This document shows, one piece after another, positions 1-8,763 of a DNA stretch of 64,000 nt (position 1 is its first letter; each line of letters opens with the position of its first letter). The DNA is from Rhizomicrobium electricum (GTDB lineage Bacteria; Pseudomonadota; Alphaproteobacteria; Micropepsales; Micropepsaceae). A program made the translations under genes and the position numbers. The notes under the pieces were generated by a model. That model did no database searches. It worked only from the letters and a program-made list of their open reading frames with translations, and was not told where the DNA came from. The stretch spans positions 1-64,000 of the forward strand of contig NZ_JAASQS010000011.1 in assembly GCF_011762045.1 (NCBI RefSeq), written 5' to 3'.

Positions 1-1
1 C

Positions 2-1717
2 GCGCGCGGGTCCCTCCGTGGCCTGTCGAACAGCACCTACAAGGGGGTCATTATTGGGCGCGTAACTGGGGTCACGGTTGGAAGCGATTTGACAATTAAG
101 GAAAACTCCCGGGGCGCGGTTTTAAGGAGAATTGAGAGGGAGATCGCGAACCTAGATCAATGGCAAAACAGAGGGGCAATCGAATATGCTGATGGGCCTC
201 AGCGCATCCGTGGTCTTGCGGGATCAGGCAAGACGGTAGTGTTGGCTTTGAAGGCCGCATATCTGCACGCGCGCCACCCCGATTGGAAAATCGCCGTTAC
301 ATTTCAGTCGAGATCACTCTATCAGCAGTTTCGCGACCTTATCAGAAGGTTCACTTACGATCAGATTGAAGATGAGCCAGACTGGTCAAACTTGTTAGTC
401 ATGCATGCCTGGGGCAGCGCACGCGAGTTGGGCGTATACTCTACGGTCTGCCTCAAATATGGGGTTGCACCGAAGGACTGGAGGACCGCCGACGCACAGT
501 ATGGATCTCGTTCATTTGAAGGCGTGTGCGAGGAACTAAATGTAGTCATCAAGGAACAGGGTGGCGCGCGCGTTTTTGATGCAATCTTGATTGATGAGGC
601 ACAGGACTTCCCAACTGCGTTCTACAGGATGATTTATAGGGTTGTCCCCTCTCCGCATAGGATCATGTGGGCCTACGACGACTTGCAGAATCTCGGAAGC
701 TACGAGATGCGGTCGGAAAGAGAACTCTTCGGGGATGACGAGCATGGGCACGCGCTGGTTACGCTTCGGAATGAGGCTGATCGCGCCAAAGAGGATATTG
801 TGCTGCCCGTTTGCTACCGAAACACCCCCTGGGCTTTAGCGACCGCTCATGCTTTGGGGTTTGGCATCTATCGCGAAGCCGGACTAGCAAACATGTTTGA
901 GGAGCCGTCGATCTGGCCGCGCATAGGTTACGAGAAGGTGAATGGTCGCTTGGAGCTGGGTTGCTCGGTCACTGTTCGACGCAGCAAGGAGTCCTACCCG
1001 TCGTATTTTGAGGATCTGGTTAAGCCTGACGATGCGATTGTGTGTGCGGTATTCGGGGATGCTGTTAGTCAATACGAGGCGCTCGCAGCGGAGATTAGTA
1101 GGAATCTGACAGAAGATGAGCTGGACGCCTCAGATATACTTGTGGTTCTTCCGAGCGCATATACGTCGAGGAAAGTTGGCGCAGCCGTAATGGCAGCTCT
1201 GAGCGGGAAGGGAATTGCTGCGCATTTGGCTGGGGTGACAACTAGCCGAGACGAGATGTTTCGACCAAACTCCGTCGCTGTGACACACATATTCCGGGCG
1301 AAGGGAAATGAAGCGCCCATGGTATATGTAATCAACTCGGAATATTGCTACTCCGGATTTGAACTTAGCCGCCGCCGCAACATATTATTCACAGCCATAA
1401 CGCGCTCTCGGTGCTGGGTCCGGTTGTTCGGGGTGGGCGCTGATATGGAAGCGCTTTGCTCCGAGGTGAAGAAAGTATTCGCGCACAATTTTGAACTAGA
1501 GTTCACCTATCCTGACGATGAAGAAATCAAGCGGTTGGCGCACGCTCACAGGGATATGTCGGAAGGTGAGAGGCGTGAGTGGGAGAGCAAAATCGGAACA
1601 ATGAAGGATGTAGTTCGCGCCGTGCTAGATGGCGAACTTCCATTTGATGCCCTGCCAAGGGATGTGAGGGAGGAATTACGGGCGCTCGGTACAAAGGGGG
1701 AAAAGAAGCTCAAATGA
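2..1717 (+). CDS. UvrD-like superfamily I helicase/ATPase, 5'-truncated by window start
   Basis: Predicted ATP-dependent DNA/RNA helicase. Counted from a TTG at 89, it has a Walker A motif (GLAGSGKT, residues 42-49), a Walker B motif (LIDEAQD, about 167-173), a motif V-like stretch (VTHIFRAKGNE) and a motif VI-like stretch (RRNILFTAITRSR). The reading frame stays open upstream of the TTG to the first bases of the window and encodes natural-looking protein. The true start is therefore probably outside the window, and the TTG is unlikely to be the real start. The stop overlaps the next ATG (ATGA), so translation of the DUF2290 gene is coupled. Codon use is more AT-rich than in the genes after 7000, which fits horizontal transfer. 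A phage-defence role is inferred from the neighbours; the exact helicase subfamily is not certain. Confidence 0.75.
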   Translation, partial: ARGSLRGLSNSTYKGVIIGRVTGVTVGSDLTIKENSRGAVLRRIEREIANLDQWQNRGAIEYADGPQRIRGLAGSGKTVVLALKAAYLHARHPDWKIAVTFQSRSLYQQFRDLIRRFTYDQIEDEPDWSNLLVMHAWGSARELGVYSTVCLKYGVAPKDWRTADAQYGSRSFEGVCEELNVVIKEQGGARVFDAILIDEAQDFPTAFYRMIYRVVPSPHRIMWAYDDLQNLGSYEMRSERELFGDDEHGHALVTLRNEADRAKEDIVLPVCYRNTPWALATAHALGFGIYREAGLANMFEEPSIWPRIGYEKVNGRLELGCSVTVRRSKESYPSYFEDLVKPDDAIVCAVFGDAVSQYEALAAEISRNLTEDELDASDILVVLPSAYTSRKVGAAVMAALSGKGIAAHLAGVTTSRDEMFRPNSVAVTHIFRAKGNEAPMVYVINSEYCYSGFELSRRRNILFTAITRSRCWVRLFGVGADMEALCSEVKKVFAHNFELEFTYPDDEEIKRLAHAHRDMSEGERREWESKIGTMKDVVRAVLDGELPFDALPRDVREELRALGTKGEKKLK

Positions 1718-2385
1718 ATGCAGAGTCGCTTTGCTCACGAGTAAGTTCATTTGGCTATTTTTTGCTCGAGAAGGGTTACGCCCAAAACGCAAATCCGCAC
1801 AAGGTAATCAAAGGTCCTTCCCACCGAAAGGATGTAATTTGGGTGAGATCTAGTGTGTCAGGAAACCTAGTGAGCGCCTGTCCTGCACGTCTAGTAGATT
1901 ATCTGGCACTCCTGAGAGCGGGGGATTTTTCGTTTGTACTGGATGATGGTTCCATCGTGCAGATTGCCTACATCTTCGATGGGGCGAGTGTGGTGAGGCA
2001 CAGGTTATTGTATTACCCCTGCCCACTAGCTATCGCTCCGTTGGATATGATTGGCTACGAAGGAGGTTTGGCCGACTTCATTGAAGAAAACTTCTCGGAA
2101 AGACTCGACGAATACCTCTTGCTGCGATCTCCCATTCGGTTTGATTTTGATCCAGGAGATGCGCGCGATTATCATCCGGCTTCACATGTAACAGTAAATG
2201 ATCCCTGTTGCCGTATTCCTGTGCGCTCCGCGATGGGGTATGCCATGTTTGTAAAGTTTGTATTGGAAAACTTCTATCCTGACATCTGGGGGGATTCCAC
2301 AGTCAGAGAAGCCCTTTCGTTTGATGAGCACGAGTTGTGCTTGGCCGCGCACGACAAGGCGAGAGCCCATTTAACTTGGACTTAG
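1714..2385 (+). CDS. DUF2290 domain protein coupled to helicase
   Basis: A 223-residue protein with no signal peptide or membrane segment. Its C-terminal half carries features I associate with the DUF2290 family: an IRFDFDP stretch, then YHPASH, then CCRIPVRS, then FVLENFYPD. The molecular function of the family is not established. The ATG overlaps the helicase stop codon by four bases, so the two form one transcription unit and probably one system. The base composition matches the helicase rather than the chromosome to the right. It ends five bases before the tail-to-tail STAND gene. The family assignment is from memory of the motif pattern and should be tested by profile search. Confidence 0.6.
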   Translation: MNAESLCSRVSSFGYFLLEKGYAQNANPHKVIKGPSHRKDVIWVRSSVSGNLVSACPARLVDYLALLRAGDFSFVLDDGSIVQIAYIFDGASVVRHRLLYYPCPLAIAPLDMIGYEGGLADFIEENFSERLDEYLLLRSPIRFDFDPGDARDYHPASHVTVNDPCCRIPVRSAMGYAMFVKFVLENFYPDIWGDSTVREALSFDEHELCLAAHDKARAHLTWT

Positions 2386-2389
2386 CTTT

Positions 2390-5300
2390 CTAAGAGCTCT
2401 TTTTTGAAGGGCGCATATACACAAGAACTTCTTTGCAGATGGCCGTATTGCCAAGGTCTGCAATTAATGCGTCATCAACGGTCGCAAGTTGGGTGCCGAA
2501 AGCCCATTTAAGGGCGAGGTGGTTTTCTGGAAGCATCGCTGCGATATCGTTCGCTAAGGCCATGTCCCTATCTTTTAATACCCATACGGCCAGCAGAATA
2601 AGCGCGCGACGCTTTGTATTGGTTGCCAGTTCCTGAGTTGCAGCAAGGATTAAAGATGGCTCTCCCCGATAGGAGAGTAGTATCATCAGTGCAGCGGCTA
2701 CGGGTTCGTAACGAGTAATGAGCAATCGAAGAGTAATCCGGGAAATTATTTCGTGATCGAGCATATCTGCTGCTTCCAACAGGCCATATGCTGCTGCTCG
2801 ACGTATCAGTGCGCCTCCTCCCGGCTTAATAGCAAGCTCAAACAATCGCGTTTGGCATGGTTTCCCGCCAGTGTTCGCCAATAATCGAAAAATATCGCTG
2901 CGTAATGTGTTGTCGGATGTATCGATGCCGATTGTGAATAGTTCGTCCAAATCCCTCTCGACCAATGGCGCTAAACCCGCGAGAGCATCTACCGCGTCGC
3001 GCGCAATCGGAAGGTTAGTTGGCTCGTTGTAATATGACGAGGTGCTTGACCACCGATCTTTGGCAAGTTGCATCAATGTTGTTACATAGTCTTGGTGCGG
3101 TTTTGCCTTGATGAGTGTCACCAGAGCTTTCCGGACCGGACTGGCGCGGTCACGGGCCCTTACCAGTAATCCTGTCGGTAGCGGCGCTGGTATGCCTTCA
3201 CCAATTGCGGTGATAGCGCGTGCTCTGACGTGAGCATACTGATGATTAGCGGCCGCCTCGATGTCATGCGTCATAGAATGCCGAATGGCAGCTTCGATTG
3301 CGCTCAGAGCTGTGTCTGGATCTGTAGTGTGCTGGAGCAACCAGCGTACGTCGTCCTGTACCTGCGAACAGGCTTGCGGGTTTAGCACAACACGGAGATG
3401 CCGAATTCGCTCGCTAGGGTCTGGAGCCGATGCAAGCATCTCCATTGTGGCTACTGAGACTTTAGGGACGTCCCCTTTTTCAACGCAAATTTCTGCGTTT
3501 GCTATTTCTATGAGAGCTTGCGGTAAAGTGGATATCGCCGCCTCGGCGGCTTCATTGTTTCTTCGGCCGTCGTAAAGCCGCTGTCGGTGCAATTCGCCCA
3601 TTGCAGCAGCTATTTCAACCATACAGCCCACGTCGCCATTATTCACCAGCTCTTCGACTAAGATCGCGAGTCGATCTGGAGTATGCATGGCGGCGCAGGC
3701 TAGCGCTGTTATCTCGACATCCCGGTCTTGGGCGCTGGTAAGTATACAGTTGATAAGCGTCTCTAGAAAATGGTCATCCCAACACCTGAGGAGGACAAGC
3801 CACGCTCTGCTCTCGTTTTCAGTTCCAATTGCCGCGTTGAATGCGCTGGCGACCTCGTCTTTATCCAGAGAGCTCTCTTTCGCCTCTTCGGAAAGAAGGC
3901 CTAACCAATATAGCAACAGGTCTTTGCTATAGTTGTGTTCAACGAGAGAACGCCAACCTCTGACCGTCCGGACACGTGCTACGTAAGCCTTTAAGAACTC
4001 TTTCGCTGTGTAGCCATCGTCGTTGTCAGCTAAGTACTCGCCGTAATCCGGGCTGTACACTTCATTAATGAGGTCAAGGTGCAGTTCTGCCGCCTTGCGT
4101 TCTTCCTCCTCACTGGGTTGCAAGATATGAACCGCTGTGTCCACAATCGCTTCGAAGGCATCCAGATCATTAAGTGCGCCCGCCGCAATGACGTCGTCGG
4201 ACGATACGACCCCGTAGTGGACAATTTCAGAAGCTGCATCGAGAAATGCCTGCGTTATGTCGGGCGCGAGCTTCTCGAGGTCGGCCACAAGAGAGACTGC
4301 GTAATGTGTTCGGTCTTGCGGAAGAACCTTACGAATGAAAGCCTCAATTAGCGGCTTCGTAGAAGGATCAGACCGTCGCGTTGTAAACCATTCGTCAGAT
4401 CGGCTCGGGGGTGCCCAGTATAAAAGGCCTCCAAAGCTATTGTCCGGTCGATACGTAAGAAACCGAGCGATTTCGGCGCCGTTGCTGGCACTAGACCCGG
4501 CATCAGCGGCGAGCCGAAGATCGTCTTCGAAGCCGCCATTGTTCTCCGCGAGCCGTCGCTCCAGCCATGCATCAATCCTTGCCTGGGATTGAGAGTCAAT
4601 TTTGATGCTGAACCTCTTGCCTGCCTTGGCGATTAGTCGGGCGGCAGCGCCGGCTCCCCATTCTTCGTCTGGTCCGTGTGGCGACACGAGGAGGTTTATT
4701 AGTGATTTGAGTATGCCGCGGGTCTCGACGCGATGGCGCGACAACGTCTTCTCTATCCCGGCTTCAACGCGAGGATGATAGTAAGTGATAATCCCATCAT
4801 CACTTTGTCGCAAATTTCTGGCTGCAACAAAAAAGTCAACAAATGACGAAAGGGATAATTCAATTCCAGTGTCCCCATCCGATAAGCAGTCTTCAATTTC
4901 CCGGAGTGTGGACCTGCTGAACTTCTGGTTCGCAGTCATTAACGACCAAATCACTGCCGCCGCTTTTGCATCCTTTCGCTCCTCAATCTGCTCAATCACC
5001 GTGCGTTCAATTGAGTTCTCATGTGCTCGGCTGATTGCGTCCGCCACAAACTGCGCGGGGTTCTTGAGGCCGTCCCGCTCTTGCGTTCGGAGTGCATCAA
5101 AGAACTTCTGTATTTCTAGCGGGGTAGCAAGTGCGTCGAGAACCCTGTGCTCGGCCATCCGGGCGATTTCCTGGAGCTCTCGCGGCAACTCATCGATGCG
5201 TGATCTAAATAGACTGCTTCGTTGGTGAGGTCCGTAGTGTTCGGCCTCAAGTTTGACGATCCAGGGCTTCACGTCCTTTAGGGCCCCCGACGACATTGCC

Positions 5301-6382
5301 ACGTCATATCGGGAGGTCGCAATTATCATCCGATCCGGTGAGGCATATCGGAAGAATTGAGCGAGCTGATCGTTCCAGGGTCTACTTCTTGGATCAAAAT
5401 CAAAACGTCCCCACGGGTCTTCGATGTCGTACAAAACTGGACCCGGCGTAGTGTCGCCCCGCAACTGTTGGGGGCCCAAGCTGATCTTCACTCGCGCCAA
5501 GCCGGGAATTTCGTCGCGCAATTCTTCGTACAGCTTTGACGTCGCTAGTGTCTTACCTGTGCCTGACTGGCCAACGATGATTGCGGCGTTGCGAGAATTC
5601 ATTCTGGCTCGAAGTTCACGCCAGTTGAGGGGGTGGACGTAGTGCTCCAGATCGCGAGAGCTTGCGACGTACCCGTCATGATCTCGAATGATGTTCTCAA
5701 TATCGGCGCGGATCCAGCGGCCGCCACCCGCTCCACGGATGCGCGCTCGCGCCTCTTCGCGAAGCTTTTTTATGCACGATTGCAACCTCGAGTTCGGCAC
5801 TCGGCAGCCCTCGATGAGATTGCGGCTAATATCATAGGCCAGCCGCTCGTCATCTTCGTTGCCGATTATTGCCAAGCGCCCGTCGCATCCTTCGGGAAGA
5901 ATGTGAGCGATGGACTTGGGTATAGCTCCGTTGGCCGGCCAGACACCCGGCCGGCGCTTTCCAAGTGCTTTCACTTCTCCATTCAGGCCTGCACTGGTAA
6001 CCAGCAGATATCGAACATCAGAATTTTCTAAACGTTTAGCCGCCGAAATGCGGCGCTCGCTACCATGCTCCAATAGAGATTTTATGGCCGCGGTCGTCCA
6101 GGCATCACCATCCCGACGCTTTGCCTGAACGACAAGGGTGTAGGTTGCCGAATCATGCAGTCGTATGCGGTTGACTATGCTGCCGGGCTCGTCCGCATCG
6201 AGTTCTGCTTCTATGTCTTCCTGAGATGCAGGTTCTAGTACAAGCTCATTCGTCATTCTCGTGACCAGCGCAAGTTCAAGCGCCAACCACACGGAAACGT
6301 CTATCTGGTAGTCATAACCAGCAAGCGACGTGGCTCCGGCACCGGACAATGCTCTAGCGTTTGACTGTTCGGACCCGCTCAT
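2390..6382 (-). CDS. Large nuclease-STAND NTPase-HEAT protein, candidate antiviral effector
   Basis: A 1330-residue protein. The N-terminus (about 15-150) has GYDYQ followed by LVLEPASQEDIE and VVQAKRR (Q86-A-K88). This spacing fits a PD-(D/E)xK nuclease of the Cap4/DUF4297 or Mrr type. A linker leads to a P-loop NTPase: GQSGTGKT at 271-278, VLYDIED near 316-322, and a sensor-like IIATSR at 353-358. This resembles the nSTAND3 group. From about residue 450 the protein is helical and repetitive, with HEAT-like units towards the C-terminus (for example around IRRAAAYGLLEA). Such a nuclease, STAND and sensor layout is seen in Avs-type defence proteins, where phage protein recognition triggers DNA cleavage. 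The gene is convergent with the helicase-DUF2290 pair and shares its AT-richer composition. The defence function is inferred. Confidence 0.7.
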   Translation of the reverse strand: MSGSEQSNARALSGAGATSLAGYDYQIDVSVWLALELALVTRMTNELVLEPASQEDIEAELDADEPGSIVNRIRLHDSATYTLVVQAKRRDGDAWTTAAIKSLLEHGSERRISAAKRLENSDVRYLLVTSAGLNGEVKALGKRRPGVWPANGAIPKSIAHILPEGCDGRLAIIGNEDDERLAYDISRNLIEGCRVPNSRLQSCIKKLREEARARIRGAGGGRWIRADIENIIRDHDGYVASSRDLEHYVHPLNWRELRARMNSRNAAIIVGQSGTGKTLATSKLYEELRDEIPGLARVKISLGPQQLRGDTTPGPVLYDIEDPWGRFDFDPRSRPWNDQLAQFFRYASPDRMIIATSRYDVAMSSGALKDVKPWIVKLEAEHYGPHQRSSLFRSRIDELPRELQEIARMAEHRVLDALATPLEIQKFFDALRTQERDGLKNPAQFVADAISRAHENSIERTVIEQIEERKDAKAAAVIWSLMTANQKFSRSTLREIEDCLSDGDTGIELSLSSFVDFFVAARNLRQSDDGIITYYHPRVEAGIEKTLSRHRVETRGILKSLINLLVSPHGPDEEWGAGAAARLIAKAGKRFSIKIDSQSQARIDAWLERRLAENNGGFEDDLRLAADAGSSASNGAEIARFLTYRPDNSFGGLLYWAPPSRSDEWFTTRRSDPSTKPLIEAFIRKVLPQDRTHYAVSLVADLEKLAPDITQAFLDAASEIVHYGVVSSDDVIAAGALNDLDAFEAIVDTAVHILQPSEEEERKAAELHLDLINEVYSPDYGEYLADNDDGYTAKEFLKAYVARVRTVRGWRSLVEHNYSKDLLLYWLGLLSEEAKESSLDKDEVASAFNAAIGTENESRAWLVLLRCWDDHFLETLINCILTSAQDRDVEITALACAAMHTPDRLAILVEELVNNGDVGCMVEIAAAMGELHRQRLYDGRRNNEAAEAAISTLPQALIEIANAEICVEKGDVPKVSVATMEMLASAPDPSERIRHLRVVLNPQACSQVQDDVRWLLQHTTDPDTALSAIEAAIRHSMTHDIEAAANHQYAHVRARAITAIGEGIPAPLPTGLLVRARDRASPVRKALVTLIKAKPHQDYVTTLMQLAKDRWSSTSSYYNEPTNLPIARDAVDALAGLAPLVERDLDELFTIGIDTSDNTLRSDIFRLLANTGGKPCQTRLFELAIKPGGGALIRRAAAYGLLEAADMLDHEIISRITLRLLITRYEPVAAALMILLSYRGEPSLILAATQELATNTKRRALILLAVWVLKDRDMALANDIAAMLPENHLALKWAFGTQLATVDDALIADLGNTAICKEVLVYMRPSKKSS

Positions 6383-6928
6383 AGTGCATTTTTTCCCGAA
6401 TCATCGCGGTTGAGATTTTCGCGCGGCTGAAGCAATGGCGCGCTGTTCAACACTATCCACTGTACAACCCTTGATTATCCGATCCATGTACCAATCGGTC
6501 ACGCAGGCGAACGTCGACGGCGCTGGGTGGTCGGCGGAAATAATCCGGCTTTGGGCATGATTAGTCGAAGTGGAGGAGATCGGCTGGGGGTGAGTTTTTA
6601 ATCGAGCCAAGTAAATCGAGCAGTTTCATCGCTAACACGTTATCTGCAGGCCTCGGATGAGATATGGTCGGTGGGTCTTTGATGTATCGTGCGCGGTGAC
6701 ATTCGAATCACGGGTCGCACCATGCGAAACCAGAGCCACGGACGGATGGCAATTTAGCGGGGGCTTGGCTTATTTCGGTGCCGCGCCCGTCGCTTTCGGG
6801 GGACAGGCGAACCTGTCCTCGCTTCCATCGATTGCGAACACTGGACGCGGGCCTAGCTATGGGACCGAAATCGGAACAGAGCCTGTTAAATTCGCTGTTA
6901 AAAACCCGGTTCGTTCTCAGCTAAGTGC
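6383..6928. other. Gene-free boundary between accessory block and tRNA-Gly
   Basis: About 550 bases between the STAND start and the tRNA. Short open frames occur (one on the minus strand at 6401-6610), but none has a convincing ribosome binding site or a recognisable product. The stretch lies directly at the 3' side of tRNA-Gly, where integrative elements usually recombine. No integrase gene and no second copy of the tRNA end are visible inside the window. The STAND promoter should lie in its left part. Confidence 0.4.
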
Positions 6929-7002
6929 TGGAGCGGGCGAAGGGAATCGAACCCTCGTATGCAGCTTGGGAAGCTGCCGTTCTACCATTGAACTACGCCC
7001 GC
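6929..7002 (-). tRNA. tRNA-Gly (anticodon CCC)
   Basis: The minus strand folds as a cloverleaf. The acceptor stem GCGGGCG pairs with CGCCCGC. The anticodon arm is GCAGC-TTCCCAA-GCTGC with anticodon CCC (rc of 6968-6970). The T arm contains TTCGATT, the discriminator is U, and a CCA end is encoded (rc of 6929-6931). Two open frames running across it (6657-7022 and 6925-8451, plus strand) are translation artefacts of the tRNA. The 3' end of the tRNA points at the accessory block to its left, as expected for an integration target. Confidence 0.95.
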
Positions 7003-7191
7003 GGGCAGGGCGGGCTTCTTAGCACGAGGTTCGGGCGGAACGAAACACCCCTTGGCACCGGAGTTGGGGATGGGCGCCGTCTTCGGCCGACTGCGGTGGT
7101 GTGGTCGATGGTGGTGGCAGTCGTCGACGGCCGGGTGGCCGGCGGGCCGTATCGGTGGCTCTGGTACTCCCGAACGACACGCGCGGGCGGC

Positions 7192-8415
7192 TCACGAAAT
7201 CCCGAAATAGCCGAGGTGCCAGCGCATTTCGTCTTCGTCGAGCGGGAAGTCGATGCCGTGGCGGGCGGGGACGAGGTCCTTGCCGGAAAGACGCATCACC
7301 TGGGTCTGCAGCTTGAAGGCCACCCGCATGGAGAGGCCCGCGTGCCACACCAGCGCGATCGCGCCCTTGGCCGAGCGGCTGTCGAGCACCCGCCGCACCG
7401 TGAGTTCGTCGGTCTTGGCGAGCACGGAGAGGGCTTTGACCACGGTTTCTTTGCGGCATTCCTCCACCGCTTCGGCGACGAAGGCTTCGTTGAGAGTGCC
7501 GGCCTTGCGGGCGGCTTCGATCACGGCGGCTTCGGCGGCCGCTTCGGTGCTCCGGCGCTCCTCGAGCTTGGATTTGAGATGGGTGCGGGTCGCCTCGTCG
7601 AGACCGGAACGGGCCGCCAGCGTGTCGATCAGGGCGGTGCCGACGAACGTGGCCAGCCGCCGGATGGCGCTTTTGGACAGATCGGCGCGCACCACCAGCG
7701 GCGAATGCCACTCGGCCACTTCCGCCGCCTGGCTGATGATCCTGTCGAGGGTCTTGGTGCGGATCGCCGCATCGGTATTGGCGAGCAGGGCCGCCACCGC
7801 GTCGATGTCGAGGGTCGTCGCCACCGCATCGGATACGTCGCCCGACAGGTGCTTGCGCCGGGCCACCGCCGACAGGATGGCGGAGGCGCGTGTTGCCGCC
7901 ACCAGTTCGATCAGATCGCGGTCGTCGAGCAGCGGCGAGAATTCGATCACCGGCAACGCCACCTTGGGATCGGCATCGTTGGCCAGGGCTTCGACCACCG
8001 TCTTGGGAACGCAGTCGTAGGCCTTGATCTCGTCGGCCAGGATGGCGCGGACTTCCGACACTTCGTCGCGCGCCAGTTTTTCGAGCGTGGCAAAGGTCAG
8101 GTCGCGAAGCTGTTTTTCTTCTTCGGCGAGCAGGCCGGGGAACAGCCGGCCGATCTTGCCGGCCAGCGCCTTGCGCACGTTCTTGTCGATGTCGTCGGCA
8201 AGCTGCCAGTTGGTTTCGGCGGGCGTCGCCGGATTGGCGGCCACCGCGCGGCGAGTGGCGGCGGCCCCGTTTTCGGCGAGATAATTGAGGACTTCCGGAC
8301 CGGCATCGGTACGGGACGCCAAGACGTCTTGCGACTGGCGGGCGTGCTGCTCCAGCAGTTGCAGGGCTTCTGCCGCGGAAAGCGGCTGGGCGGACTTGGG
8401 GCGCGAGGGACTCAC
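7192..8415 (-). CDS. DUF2336 domain-containing protein
   Basis: A soluble, alanine-rich helical protein of about 407 residues resembling the alphaproteobacterial DUF2336 family: repeated helical pairs such as RDLTFATLEKLARDEVSEVRAI-type segments followed by D-x-D-P-K-V turns. Its function is unknown. I prefer a GTG start at 8415, because a GGAG (rc of 8421-8424) lies five bases upstream and the protein sequence becomes family-like from there. The frame is open to 8592, but that extension is basic and atypical. The gene is transcribed away from eda-kdgK. Confidence 0.7.
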   Translation of the reverse strand: MSPSRPKSAQPLSAAEALQLLEQHARQSQDVLASRTDAGPEVLNYLAENGAAATRRAVAANPATPAETNWQLADDIDKNVRKALAGKIGRLFPGLLAEEEKQLRDLTFATLEKLARDEVSEVRAILADEIKAYDCVPKTVVEALANDADPKVALPVIEFSPLLDDRDLIELVAATRASAILSAVARRKHLSGDVSDAVATTLDIDAVAALLANTDAAIRTKTLDRIISQAAEVAEWHSPLVVRADLSKSAIRRLATFVGTALIDTLAARSGLDEATRTHLKSKLEERRSTEAAAEAAVIEAARKAGTLNEAFVAEAVEECRKETVVKALSVLAKTDELTVRRVLDSRSAKGAIALVWHAGLSMRVAFKLQTQVMRLSGKDLVPARHGIDFPLDEDEMRWHLGYFGIS

Positions 8416-8565
8416 GGCTTCTCCGTTTCTCCTGGCGCCACTTTGGCTTAAGCGTGTTAAGCGGCCCTGAAGGAACGTGGTTGAATAAACCTTTCCGTAC
8501 CGGCGACCGTCCGCCGCGTCGTTCCGGCGCGAGGGGTCTTGGAAAGCGGCCGGTATCGCGCTATA

Positions 8566-8577
8566 GACACCGGTGTC
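8566..8577. promoter_or_regulatory. Perfect 12-bp palindrome upstream of eda
   Basis: GACACCGGTGTC is a perfect palindrome with a central CCGG, in the 348-base gap between the divergent DUF2336 and eda genes. Symmetric sites of this type are often bound by LacI- or GntR-family sugar regulators. No regulator gene is adjacent, so the binding protein is unknown. Confidence 0.4.
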
Positions 8578-8644
8578 ATTTGGCACCTGCAACGGCTTCC
8601 CCTTCTGCCGTGCCGGCCGCTTGACCCGAGCCGCAGAAGGGTAT

Positions 8645-8658
8645 TGTTAGCGGTATCA
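8645..8658. promoter_or_regulatory. LacI/GntR-type operator candidate for eda-kdgK
   Basis: TGTTAGCGGTATCA reads as two half sites, TGTTA and TATCA, around a GCGG centre. This closely resembles the gluconate-type operators of LacI-family regulators such as E. coli GntR and IdnR. It lies about 105 bases before the eda start, a sensible place to control a KDPG-aldolase operon. Confidence 0.5.
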
Positions 8659-8763
8659 TTAATTTCGCCGGCCGCGGCTTCCCCGTCGGGAGGCGGGCTG
8701 TGCTACGCAACGGACGATTTCGGCCGCGGTTCGCCCCGACCGCGCGCACTAGGAGGAGAGAAG

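Noticed and set aside
89..91. TTG at 89 as the real start of the helicase gene
   Set aside because: The frame is open and protein-like back to the window edge, and there is no ribosome binding site before the TTG.
6657..7022. Plus-strand frame containing AGEGNRTLVCSLGSC and a second frame from 6925 containing RAKGIEPSYAAWEAAVLPLN
   Set aside because: Both are well-known translation artefacts of a tRNA-Gly gene on the opposite strand.
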